Source of the DNA: Anaerolineaceae bacterium UBA700 | GTDB taxonomy: Bacteria; Chloroflexota; Anaerolineae; Anaerolineales; Anaerolineaceae | DNA: 18,084 nt | NCBI GenBank assembly: GCA_002298885.1 | Contig: DBMK01000165.1 | Location: 1-18,084, forward strand | Direction of reading: 5' to 3' | Shown: one piece after another, positions 1 through 6,901 of the stretch | How positions within the stretch are numbered: position 1 is the first letter of the stretch | Layout of the letters: every line of letters starts with the position of its first letter | Notes under the pieces: model-generated | What the model saw: the letters and a program-made list of their open reading frames with translations, nothing else | The model's database searches: none | Told to the model about the DNA's origin: nothing | Made by a program: the position numbers and the translations under genes

Positions 1-17
1 AAAAATCAAAAAAACCT

Positions 18-1949
18 CTAATTTGTAATCAGCGGTATGTAGTTCTTAATCCCGCAGTTTGGATTGAAGGCCAGGTTGGTGTAGGTGGTCGTCTGGGAGT
101 TGTTATCCACCGGCATGACCCGGAAATAGCAGTAGCCCGCCTGTTGGGGGTCGGTCAGGGTCAGGCTGGTTTCGAAGCCGGCCCTGGGCTGCACCTGGAT
201 GAGGTTGGCGGCGGCAGGCGTACTGCCGCCGAACACCTGGTATTCCTTGATATCCGTGGCCCCGTTCCAACTGAAGGACAGCTTGACCGTTCCCGCGCCC
301 GCCTGGACGGCCAGCGCCGGCGGCTGGGTGGGATGCCCCTGCCAGTCGAAGCGGAAGGCGCGGTAATTCCAGAACGCCCCGTTGAAATCCATTTCGAAGA
401 CCTTGGTGCCATCCGGTTTGACCTCGGTTACCGCCACGGAAAGATTCCCGCCCCAACCGATCACCGTATTGCCGTTGTCCACGCGTTGTACGTCCCCCAT
501 GAACGGTGTAAACACGTCGGGTGAATTGCGGTATTCCCAGACCAGTTTGGCCGTACGGTTGATTTCGTTGATCTGGTATTCAAGTGCCCTGGAGGCTTGG
601 GCGTCGTGCCCGTCATGGTTATCGAACAGTGTGATGTTCCCCCCAGCCCCCAGGCGGCGGATATCGTGCTGGTAATAGAACTGGGCGATCGTTTCGTTGA
701 CGCCGGGGTCGATTGAAAATGTGAACTGGTTGGCTTTTCCGCCCATCGTCCAGATTGTATTTCCCAGGTTTGCGGGGTTCGCAAGCTGGTGGTCGATTTT
801 GAGGACCTCGCTGAGGTTGCGCGCCGAGAGCAGCAAGTTTCCGTCTGTATTATCCAGCTCAATTGCGTTCCCGTGGACGTAGTCGATCCCGGCGCCGGTC
901 AGGTCCTGGTTTGAGTCGGTGATCGGGATGTGTTCCCAGCTATGCCACTCGAATACGAGGTTCCTCGATGAATCCTGTTCCTGGATGACCAGCCCCACGA
1001 CGGTCGCCGGATTCTTGCCGCCTGCAACGATCTGGCTCATATCCAGCAGGAACGGGTAGTAAATCATGTAAATATAATTCCCGTTGGGCAGCCGCTGCAA
1101 TTCGTGCTCGTCAATGCCTTTATAACCGCCCAGGACGGAGATCGTATTGATCACCTGGTAACTGGAATCCATAATGGAATAGCTGGATGTCAGCGAGCTC
1201 CAATAGGCCAGCGTCCCATCGGGCAGCTTCTTGAAATCCAGGGCATACGTCCCCTTGAGCAGCCGCTGGTAATAGACCGGTTCGCCGTTGTTGTCGAGCA
1301 TTAACAGGTAGGATCCCGCCACCGGGCTGATCCAATTACTGGCAAATATGTAACCGGGGGCGGTCTGTGTGCCAGGCACGGGCACGTTGATCACCGGAAA
1401 ATCCGCCGGGGCGGTGACGTATTTGGCCGCCGCCGGCGTGCTGGCGGATTGCGCCCCGACTTTTGCCTGGGCCGGCTCCAGATCGCTCCGGTCGACCGCA
1501 TCCAGAGCGGCCTGCGCCTGAGCCGCAGAGAGATAAGCGGCGATGCTAAAAGAGTATGCAACCGGTGGAAACAGGACGCCCAAAGTAGAAGCGAGCCCGC
1601 CGTGCAGCGTGAAGGTGACCGTTTCGCCAGGGGCGAAGGGCCCGTCGGGGGTGAAGCTCAGGCTCCGGCGGTCGTTCGACAGGCTGGGTTTTCCATTATG
1701 GTTGCCGCTGACGCTGCCGCACACCTCGAACGAGGCACTGCCAAGTGTTCCGGCATCCACTTCCTCGGCAAAGCGCAGGAGGATGGTAGTCCCGGGCGGG
1801 TTATACTTTGAGCCGGGGAGGGGAGAGGAAAAAACACTGGCCTCCGAGGAATGCGCCGTAAATGGAGATGAGGCGCGCCCCGTTATGGGAATCCCCCCGG
1901 ACAGAATAAAACTGAAAGCCAGCAGAAATCGCCCCAGCGAGCTTTTCAT
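18..1949 (-). CDS. Secreted arylsulfotransferase (ASST)-family protein with N-terminal Ig-like domain
   Basis: A 643-residue exported protein. It has a signal peptide (about residues 1-27: charged start, hydrophobic core, small residues before the cut). A bacterial Ig-like domain (about 38-138) contains the pattern SPLPGSKYNPPGTTILLRF. An arylsulfotransferase beta-propeller spans about 190-535, and an Fn3-like domain about 540-635. Repeated blade motifs such as LPDGTLAYW and LPNGNYIYM are typical of the ASST family, which transfers sulfate between phenolic compounds in the periplasm or outside the cell. Family-like histidines and the arginine can be placed at H282 (DEHEL), H359 (VHGNAIELDN), R377 (SARN) and H428 (QHDIRR). 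These assignments are by motif, not alignment. The protein ends in NYIPLITN, a tail discussed in the findings. It lies 42 nt after the thioesterase stop, so it may be read through or have its own weak promoter; only a poor SD (GGGACC) precedes the ATG. A U-rich stretch follows the stop on the minus strand. Family call is fairly sure; substrate unknown. Confidence 0.82.
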   Translation of the reverse strand: MKSSLGRFLLAFSFILSGGIPITGRASSPFTAHSSEASVFSSPLPGSKYNPPGTTILLRFAEEVDAGTLGSASFEVCGSVSGNHNGKPSLSNDRRSLSFTPDGPFAPGETVTFTLHGGLASTLGVLFPPVAYSFSIAAYLSAAQAQAALDAVDRSDLEPAQAKVGAQSASTPAAAKYVTAPADFPVINVPVPGTQTAPGYIFASNWISPVAGSYLLMLDNNGEPVYYQRLLKGTYALDFKKLPDGTLAYWSSLTSSYSIMDSSYQVINTISVLGGYKGIDEHELQRLPNGNYIYMIYYPFLLDMSQIVAGGKNPATVVGLVIQEQDSSRNLVFEWHSWEHIPITDSNQDLTGAGIDYVHGNAIELDNTDGNLLLSARNLSEVLKIDHQLANPANLGNTIWTMGGKANQFTFSIDPGVNETIAQFYYQHDIRRLGAGGNITLFDNHDGHDAQASRALEYQINEINRTAKLVWEYRNSPDVFTPFMGDVQRVDNGNTVIGWGGNLSVAVTEVKPDGTKVFEMDFNGAFWNYRAFRFDWQGHPTQPPALAVQAGAGTVKLSFSWNGATDIKEYQVFGGSTPAAANLIQVQPRAGFETSLTLTDPQQAGYCYFRVMPVDNNSQTTTYTNLAFNPNCGIKNYIPLITN

Positions 1950-1991
1950 GGTCCCATAAAGAGTATGCCACGAAAGGCGGCCGGCGTCAAT

Positions 1992-2753
1992 TTATTTCCA
2001 GCCCAGGGCTGCCTCGAAGGATTTCAACCCCGTGTTCAGGTTCGTGCCCTGCACGAACCAGCGCCGCCCCTCTCCGCCGTCGGGCCTCGCCCCGATCGAC
2101 AGCCTCTCGCTGGGTCGGGTCTCGTTAATATAATTGAGCTGGAGCCAATCCAGCGACCGCTCCCGGTGCTCTTCCTGGGTGAAGCAGTCGCATACCCATT
2201 CGACGTAGCGCGAGGCGTTGGCGTGCCCGAGCATGTCGACCGCGCTGTAGGTGGCCGTGGCGGTAATCTTCTCTGGCAGGCCTTCCGGCGCGTTGATCTT
2301 GTCCAACGGCTCGTCCAGGGCGCTCAGCCCGTCGTTGTCCGGCACGCTTGTCCCGAACGCCTGCAGGATGGCTTGCGGCGGCAGAATGCGCCGCGCCGTG
2401 GGGCTGATCACCAGCCAGGCAAAGCTTGCCACAGCCAGGGGATCGCCCGCCGCATTGCCCAGCTCGAAATCGCGCATAAAGAAAAGCTTCTGCTGGATGC
2501 CCTTCGGCCAGGTCTTGATCTGCACCTTCTCCCCGACGGTCGGATAGGCTAGAAAACGAATTTTAAAGCGCGAAAGCACCCACACCATATCCTTTGCCAG
2601 CAGGCTGGGGTAATCAAAGCCCAGGTGGGCGGCATGTTCAGTCGCCGCCTCGATCATCGCCTGCACGAAGGAGGCTGGTTTCCATTTGCCTTGAAAATCC
2701 GTCTCGTAGGTCTTAACGGTGGTTTCAGTGTTCCAAATTGTCTTGCGATCCAT
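1992..2753 (-). CDS. Acyl-ACP thioesterase (FatA/FatB-like, double hot-dog)
   Basis: A 253-residue cytoplasmic protein matching bacterial acyl-ACP thioesterases, which hydrolyse acyl-acyl carrier protein to free fatty acid. The N-terminal hot-dog half contains YETDFQGKWKPASFVQAMIE and then the diagnostic WVLSRFKIRF (about 58-67). The second half carries the substrate-site motif as VDMLGHANASRYVEW (about 172-186), corresponding to the family D-x-x-x-H-x-N-x-x-x-Y pattern. Length is normal for the bacterial family. The gene begins 16 nt after the herA stop, with GAGG five nt before the ATG, so it is very probably translated from the nurA-herA transcript. No functional link between a thioesterase and DNA-end processing is known to me, so co-transcription may be incidental. 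No signal peptide is seen. Confidence 0.9.
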   Translation of the reverse strand: MDRKTIWNTETTVKTYETDFQGKWKPASFVQAMIEAATEHAAHLGFDYPSLLAKDMVWVLSRFKIRFLAYPTVGEKVQIKTWPKGIQQKLFFMRDFELGNAAGDPLAVASFAWLVISPTARRILPPQAILQAFGTSVPDNDGLSALDEPLDKINAPEGLPEKITATATYSAVDMLGHANASRYVEWVCDCFTQEEHRERSLDWLQLNYINETRPSERLSIGARPDGGEGRRWFVQGTNLNTGLKSFEAALGWK

Positions 2754-2769
2754 TCATGCCTCGATATTT

Positions 2770-4512
2770 TTAATATCCAATCTCCTTGAGAATATCCGCC
2801 TCGCTCTGTTTCCCCAACCCGCGGCCGCGCACCTCGCGCACGAAGTTCTCATCGTAGCGCCGCGAGCGCACCGGAATGGGCATGGGCACACCCCAGCCCA
2901 GCAGCAGCACCTCTTCCTTGGGTTGCAGGCGGGCCAGCATCCCCCGCAGCGCATCCCGCCCGGCCAGCCCGGAGAGCACCGCCTGGATGTCGTTCTCGTC
3001 CCCCAGCCAGCCGGAAATGCGCGTTCCGAGCTGAGACATCACCTCGTCGTAGATCTGCGAGGGGCGCTGGTCGATGATCAGCAGGGTCACGTAGTACTTG
3101 CGCATCTCGCGGGCGATGGTGCTGAAGGCCGTCTGGGCCGCCATTTCGCGGTTGAGCAGCTTGTGCGCCTCCTCCACCGCGATCACCAGCGGGCGCGGCT
3201 CAGAAACCTTCTCGGGGTGCGAGCGGTACTGGTTGGTGTGCTCTTCCCATTTCTCGCGGATCTTGCGGGTGAGCAGGTTGCTGATCAGCAGGTAATCCAG
3301 GTCGCTCTCGTAATCGCCGAAGGAGAGCACCACGTGCCGCCCGGCTTCGAGCGTGCGGATGATCTCGCCCAGGGTGTCGGCTGCCGTCTTTTCTGCGATG
3401 TACGGCTTGTTGAACAGGCGGTTGAGCTTGCCGTGCAGGCCGGCGGCCGCAGCTTCGTTCACCCCCGCCTCGTGCGCCCAGGCTTCCACGCTGTCCGGCG
3501 CCGGGATCTTCTTGCCATCTTCGGTCTCGATTACGGAGCCTTGTTTCATGCGCTTGAACTCGCTGAACCAGCGCGCCGGCCCAAAGCTGTGCACCAGCGC
3601 CGCCAGGGTGGTGGGGGTGGTTTCCCGGAGGTTGAGCTCGCGGGTCAGCATCTCCACGTCCTCCGGGGCGATGTCGCTCTCCGCCACCTCCAGGGTGAAA
3701 TCCGGGGACTGGCCGCGGATCGAGGCCGTGCGTCCCAGCGCCACGATGCGCACCTGCGCCGGGAAGATGGTGCGCAGCCCGGTCACCTTCTGGTTGGTAT
3801 CCGAGGACGTATCGTCCAGCCCGTACTCGTTGTGCATGTCGAACACCAGCACCGAGGCCTGGTTGTATTTGATCAGCCCCGCCAGCAGGATGCGAGTCAG
3901 GAAGGACTTGCCCGTTCCGGTGGCCCCGAAGATGCCGGAGGAGCGCTGGACGAATTTCTTGAGATTGACGCACACCGGGTATCCCTGCTCGCGGGTGTAA
4001 CCCAGGATGAAGTTGTCCGCCTCTTTTGGGTCGCCAAATATGGCCGAAATGTCGCCCTCGTGCGCCAGCCGCACCGGGTCGTGGTGAGAGGGGATGGTTT
4101 TAATCGGGGTCAGCGGCGGGTCGCTTGGATGGTCCAGCCGCCACGCGGCGTACTTTGTGGCGTAATCCGGGTCGGCAGGGTCCGGGCCCACGTCCTGCAT
4201 CAGCGCCGGCAGCACCTCCAGCGTGGTGAACAGCGTCTGCCCGTGCAGCAGGGCCGCCAGTTCGCCCGGCAGGCGCAGTTCGCTCTGCTCATCGGCGAAG
4301 CGCGGGTCGGTCGCCCCCAGCATCAGGTCGGTCACCAGCCCGTAAAATTGCCAATCGCCGGACTGCACGACCACAAACGCCCCCTCCTGCACTTCCTGGG
4401 GAGAGACGGTGAGCCGCACGCGCAGGTTTTCCTTGAGGCTGCCGCCGACGACGTAACCGACAGGGGATTTTAGATTTTCGATTTTAGATTTTAGATTGTT
4501 GTTGTCTGGCAT
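2770..4512 (-). CDS. herA: HerA-like hexameric ATPase/DNA translocase
   Basis: A 580-residue HerA/FtsK-superfamily ATPase, the motor that pairs with the NurA nuclease in DNA-end resection. A HAS-barrel-like N-terminal region (about 17-65: PVGYVVGGSLKENLRVRL, then QFYGLVTDLMLGA) precedes the RecA-like core. Walker A is GATGTGKS (196-203), followed by VLVFDMHNEYG (221-231). Walker B is PLVIAVEEAH (441-450) with acidic E447/E448, and the late motif is DQRPSQ (481-486). The C-terminus is typical (VPMPIPVRSRRYDENF). The chosen ATG has AAAGGAAC upstream and overlaps the end of the IVP gene by 29 nt, so translation is probably coupled. Residues 7-16 (LKSKIENLKS) are encoded by the inverted repeat of the IVP element. 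Native homology seems to begin at about P17, so the original start has apparently been replaced. NurA is encoded two genes upstream in the same operon. Confidence 0.9.
   Translation of the reverse strand: MPDNNNLKSKIENLKSPVGYVVGGSLKENLRVRLTVSPQEVQEGAFVVVQSGDWQFYGLVTDLMLGATDPRFADEQSELRLPGELAALLHGQTLFTTLEVLPALMQDVGPDPADPDYATKYAAWRLDHPSDPPLTPIKTIPSHHDPVRLAHEGDISAIFGDPKEADNFILGYTREQGYPVCVNLKKFVQRSSGIFGATGTGKSFLTRILLAGLIKYNQASVLVFDMHNEYGLDDTSSDTNQKVTGLRTIFPAQVRIVALGRTASIRGQSPDFTLEVAESDIAPEDVEMLTRELNLRETTPTTLAALVHSFGPARWFSEFKRMKQGSVIETEDGKKIPAPDSVEAWAHEAGVNEAAAAGLHGKLNRLFNKPYIAEKTAADTLGEIIRTLEAGRHVVLSFGDYESDLDYLLISNLLTRKIREKWEEHTNQYRSHPEKVSEPRPLVIAVEEAHKLLNREMAAQTAFSTIAREMRKYYVTLLIIDQRPSQIYDEVMSQLGTRISGWLGDENDIQAVLSGLAGRDALRGMLARLQPKEEVLLLGWGVPMPIPVRSRRYDENFVREVRGRGLGKQSEADILKEIGY
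4466..4497 (-). repeat. Left terminal inverted repeat of IVP element (heptamer AATCTAA array)
   Basis: On the minus strand this reads as about 4.5 tandem copies of AATCTAA, with one copy altered to AATCGAA. It pairs with 4901-4932, two mismatches in 32. It encodes part of the herA N-terminus and contains the stop codon of the IVP gene (4484-4486). Confidence 0.85.
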
Positions 4513-4885
4513 AGCTTTGTTCCTTTGCTATACTTTCGCGCACGGTTTTTAGAGAGGACGCCAGGATAGAAATTAGTTCGTTTGCTTCAGCCATCAGGCT
4601 ATCTAGAAGCGCCTTGGAGATCAGTCCGGCCTCGACAATCATTTCCAGCCAATATAGCGTTTCATCCGCCTCTTCAAGTGCAATCGCAATCTTTGCCGCG
4701 AAATCAGCCCCAGATTTACCCCGGCAGGCAGACCGATAGTTTGCTCCAATCGATGTTGCTGATCTCAGAATTTGATTTCCAATCACATTCGATGTTTTGC
4801 ATTTTGGCAAAGCTTCTACAACTTTAATTACCCTTAAACCAAACTCCTTAGTTCTTCTTTTCATCTCATTCTCGTCCATCGACAT
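4484..4885 (-). CDS. Four-helix-bundle protein, 23S rRNA intervening-sequence (IVP) family
   Basis: A 133-residue (or 131, see below) helical protein of the four-helix-bundle/IVP family (TIGR02436-like). Diagnostic stretches are NQILRSATSIGANYRSA (about 37-53) and AIALEEADETLYWLEM (about 67-82), followed by helices ending near residue 120. Members were first described as ORFs inside 23S rRNA intervening sequences and are structurally related to Avd of diversity-generating retroelements; biochemical function is unclear. Two in-frame starts exist. The ATG at 4877-4879 has AGGGGA at better spacing than the ATG at 4883-4885, so the mature start may be residue 3. Base use is more A/T-rich than the flanking genes, suggesting transfer. 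The gene is enclosed by inverted repeats and separates the HAS-like gene from herA, whose start it overlaps by 29 nt. Confidence 0.88.
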   Translation of the reverse strand: MSMDENEMKRRTKEFGLRVIKVVEALPKCKTSNVIGNQILRSATSIGANYRSACRGKSGADFAAKIAIALEEADETLYWLEMIVEAGLISKALLDSLMAEANELISILASSLKTVRESIAKEQSYARQQQSKI

Positions 4886-4900
4886 TCCCCTCTCTATTTC

Positions 4901-4932
4901 AATCTAAAATCTAAAATCTAAATTCTAAAATC
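4901..4932 (+). repeat. Right terminal inverted repeat of IVP element (heptamer AATCTAA array)
   Basis: On the plus strand this is AATCTAA three times, then ATTCTAA, then AATC. It is the inverted partner of 4466-4497. The outermost bases overlap the stop codon of the HAS-like gene. On the mRNA it would lie just upstream of the IVP ribosome-binding site. Confidence 0.85.
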
Positions 4933-5512
4933 AAATCTCTCCCACCGCGCTCAACACCCCCATCAACGTCGAATAGTCGTCCCGCAACAGTACAATCAAT
5001 TCCTGCGTCGCCTTTCCCTGCCATTCTTCGTTCCCAACCTGTTTCACGTGTGCCGCCAACAGCTCGCCCACCGGAGCGTCCTCTGCGCGCAGGATGTGGC
5101 GGAAGTAGCCGAAGCGCCCGGACTGCGTGAAACGGGCAATTTCTTCCGGCGCGCAGGGATAGATCGCATCCAGGATCAGCGGCGGGCGCGGCGGCAGAAG
5201 GTGGTAGATGCGCCCGTCCTGTTCGTAGCCGATGAACAGGACGCTGATCTCGACCGGCACGCTGCGGTTGAGGCGGTTATCCTGGATGACCTCGGCGCTG
5301 ATTGGGCGGCGGGCTGTCACCAGTTGGCGCACCAACCCGTCGTCGTCTATGTGGATATCATAGATCAGCCCGTAGACCTGGTAGCCCTTTTCGAGCGGGA
5401 TGCGCACCATGCCGCCGAACTGCGGGGTTTCGAGCTGGGTTACTGCACAGCCGACCACACAGCCGGTGATGCTGGCCCGTAGCAGTTTACCGATTTCCAA
5501 TGCTTCGCTCAT
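4931..5512 (-). CDS. HAS-barrel-like protein of the NurA-HerA operon
   Basis: A 193-residue cytoplasmic protein with no catalytic motif I recognise. The N-terminal 70 residues (IGKLLRASITGCVVGCAV, then GYQVYGLIYDIHIDDDG, then VRQLVTARRP) have the short beta-strand pattern and the [Q/F]VYGLI/V signature seen in HAS-barrel domains at the start of HerA-type ATPases; compare QFYGLVTDL in the HerA of this operon. The rest (about 105-193: PPRPPLILDAIYPC, RFGYFRHILRAED, LIVLLRDDYSTLMGVLSAV) looks alpha/beta without a known family. It overlaps the end of nurA by four nt (ATGA), with GAGG five nt before its ATG, so it is translationally coupled. Most likely role: a small assembly or adaptor subunit of the NurA-HerA machine. 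The HAS assignment is inferred by eye. Confidence 0.7.
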   Translation of the reverse strand: MSEALEIGKLLRASITGCVVGCAVTQLETPQFGGMVRIPLEKGYQVYGLIYDIHIDDDGLVRQLVTARRPISAEVIQDNRLNRSVPVEISVLFIGYEQDGRIYHLLPPRPPLILDAIYPCAPEEIARFTQSGRFGYFRHILRAEDAPVGELLAAHVKQVGNEEWQGKATQELIVLLRDDYSTLMGVLSAVGEI

Positions 5513-6684
5513 TTTATCCTCGTCCGTTTGCCGAAATTATCCTTGGCGATTTGTTTGTTGGACCGGTCGCCGGGTTGGATGCCCAGGCTGAGATATTCCC
5601 GGGCGATCAGGTCGTTGATCTGCTGTTTTTCATTGGGATGCACCACCGCCACTTCGTGGGCGCGGTGGATGGCGTAGGGGTAGGGGCGGCTGCCCAGGTG
5701 CTGAGCCTGGCTTAAAATCGCTGCGTGTAGCCGATCAACCAGGTCGGGACGGTCGGCCACCCAGGCCGGAATTTCGACCCGCGCCAGGTGGTCGCGGCGC
5801 TCATCCCCCACGTTGAGGTAAAAGAAATGCAGCGCCAGGTCCCCAGAGAAGCTTTCGCTGTTCCCCGAGTGGATTTTGAATACCGCTGAGCGCTCGCCCG
5901 GAGCGAGTATTTTCTGAAACAGGTCTGTATCCAGCACCCAGCGTAGCGGGCGCAGGGCGTGTACTTTGGCGTAATCAGCCGGGCTGACCAGGGTCAATTC
6001 CAAAAGGCGCACCACCAGGTCTCCCTTCGGCCGGTCGACGTAACCCGCGGTGATGGCTCTGATGCCGCGCAGGCGCTGCAGGGCGGCCATGTATTCCCCC
6101 AACCTGCGTTCGTATTCGCGTGACTGCTCCGCTTTGTGGAACAGCTCGAGCTGGCCGTCCGTCAGCGTGACCACCGGCAGGCTTTCGTGTTCGGCCAGGT
6201 CCGCCAGCAGGGTGCGCTCGGCCAGGTCGCGCAGCAGGGCCACGATTTCTTCGGTCATCGGCCCGCTCTCGAGCTGCAGGTCGTCGCCGAGCAGCAGGCG
6301 CGTGTCTACAATTTCGGCCGGGGGCTCGCCCGGCGCAAAGCGCACCGCCCCGGTGTTGACCACGCCGAATTCAATCTGGGCGTGGCGGTCCGGGTTGATC
6401 TGCGACCCGTCTGCCGCCAGGATCACCTGCGGCGAGATTTCCTCCACCGCCGGCGCTGGCAGGGCAGCGTCCAGCGCCTGCTCGCCGGGCACGGCGCAGC
6501 GCAGGTCTCTATTGCGCAGGGCAGCCGCATCGACCAGGCCTTTCAGTTTTTCGAGCTGGTTGGAATATTCTTTAAAGAGCCTGAAGGCCTCATCGATCCG
6601 ATCCTTCAGCAGCTCCTGGCGCCTGGCAGCCGCTGGACCTTTATCCTTGATCTGCGTGCGGATTTGCTGAAAATCGACCGGCAT
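5509..6684 (-). CDS. nurA: NurA-domain nuclease (DNA-end processing)
   Basis: A 391-residue NurA-family nuclease. NurA is a Mn2+-dependent single-strand endo-/5'-3' exonuclease that works with the HerA translocase to resect DNA double-strand ends. The N-terminus is a helical, probably coiled region (about 5-60). The core opens with VILAADGSQINPDRHA (87-102), where D92 is the expected metal ligand. A second acidic motif is VTLTDGQLELF (172-182, D176). The C-terminal signature PYPYAIHRAHEVAVVHPNE (334-352) supplies the conserved histidine (probably H343). Residue assignments are by motif position. Length is within the usual family range. The ATG is preceded by GAGGGA. It is the first gene of the operon and sits about 42 nt downstream of an extended -10 element. 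The herA partner is the fourth gene, displaced by the IVP element. Confidence 0.88.
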   Translation of the reverse strand: MPVDFQQIRTQIKDKGPAAARRQELLKDRIDEAFRLFKEYSNQLEKLKGLVDAAALRNRDLRCAVPGEQALDAALPAPAVEEISPQVILAADGSQINPDRHAQIEFGVVNTGAVRFAPGEPPAEIVDTRLLLGDDLQLESGPMTEEIVALLRDLAERTLLADLAEHESLPVVTLTDGQLELFHKAEQSREYERRLGEYMAALQRLRGIRAITAGYVDRPKGDLVVRLLELTLVSPADYAKVHALRPLRWVLDTDLFQKILAPGERSAVFKIHSGNSESFSGDLALHFFYLNVGDERRDHLARVEIPAWVADRPDLVDRLHAAILSQAQHLGSRPYPYAIHRAHEVAVVHPNEKQQINDLIAREYLSLGIQPGDRSNKQIAKDNFGKRTRIK

Positions 6685-6726
6685 AATTCCCTCGGTGATG
6701 ATAATTAATCGAACATTTGTTTGTTA

Positions 6727-6735
6727 ATTATATCA
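6727..6735 (-). promoter_or_regulatory. Extended -10 promoter of the nurA-herA operon
   Basis: On the minus strand this reads TGATATAAT, a perfect extended -10 element. It is 42 nt before the nurA ATG, leaving a leader of about 35 nt with a normal SD. No good -35 is seen at 16-18 nt; TTGTCA occurs at a short 15-nt spacing (6748-6753). Confidence 0.65.
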
Positions 6736-6841
6736 GAAATTGGATTCTGACAAAATCCGAATAAATCAGCGCTATTCTGACGGAATCGTAAAGTGGTAAT
6801 CATCCGACGGATAGAAAAATGGGTTATAACTGTGGTAACGC

Positions 6842-6882
6842 TTCACAGGTCCCGGCGACTGATCATTTAACCGGCCTGTGAA
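6842..6882 (+). promoter_or_regulatory. Leader hairpin upstream of the DUF3048 lipoprotein gene
   Basis: TTCACAGG (6842-6849) pairs with CCTGTGAA (6875-6882), and CCGG (6852-6855) with CCGG (6871-6874), across a 2-nt bulge and a 15-nt loop. The base of the stem is 9 nt upstream of the AGGAGG ribosome-binding site (6892-6897), a position where folding or protein binding could affect translation. A weak -10-like TATAAC lies at 6825-6830. The role is speculative. Confidence 0.4.
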
Positions 6883-6901
6883 CCGTTCTTCAGGAGGAAA
6901 A

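Larger units (their letters stand above)
4466..4932 (-). mobile_element. Compact IVP-encoding element with terminal inverted repeats
   Basis: A 467-bp AT-rich unit bounded by 32-nt inverted repeats (4466-4497 and 4901-4932; 30 of 32 positions match). It contains only the four-helix-bundle gene. Its left end lies inside the herA reading frame; its right end touches the stop codon (4931-4933) of the HAS-like gene. The flanking genes are clearly more GC-rich. No target-site duplication is evident and no transposase is encoded, so movement would have to be in trans or by another mechanism. IVP genes are best known as intervening sequences in 23S rRNA, also short units with pairing ends; here the host is a protein-coding operon. 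Element status is inferred from the symmetry, composition and exact fit between two genes. Confidence 0.6.

Noticed and set aside
2719..4473. A 584-codon plus-strand open frame opposite herA
   Set aside because: It is low in recognisable domains and rich in His/Arg/Gln as expected of the antisense of a GC-rich gene; the minus strand encodes an unmistakable Walker-motif ATPase.
4466..4932. Diversity-generating retroelement (IVP proteins are Avd-like)
   Set aside because: No reverse transcriptase and no template/variable repeat pair are present; only the four-helix-bundle gene and its inverted repeats are seen.
4455..4945. Target-site duplication flanking the IVP element
   Set aside because: The bases next to each repeat (left ...CGACAGG, right AAATCTCTC...) do not match, so no duplication is claimed.
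18..6684. A complete phage-defence island around HerA-NurA
   Set aside because: Only the resection genes and an IVP element are present; the flanking thioesterase and secreted protein are not defence genes, so housekeeping repair is equally likely.
6878..6901. Upstream GTG start for the DUF3048 protein
   Set aside because: It would place eight polar residues before the lipoprotein signal and overlap the leader hairpin and SD; the ATG at 6902 directly follows AGGAGG.
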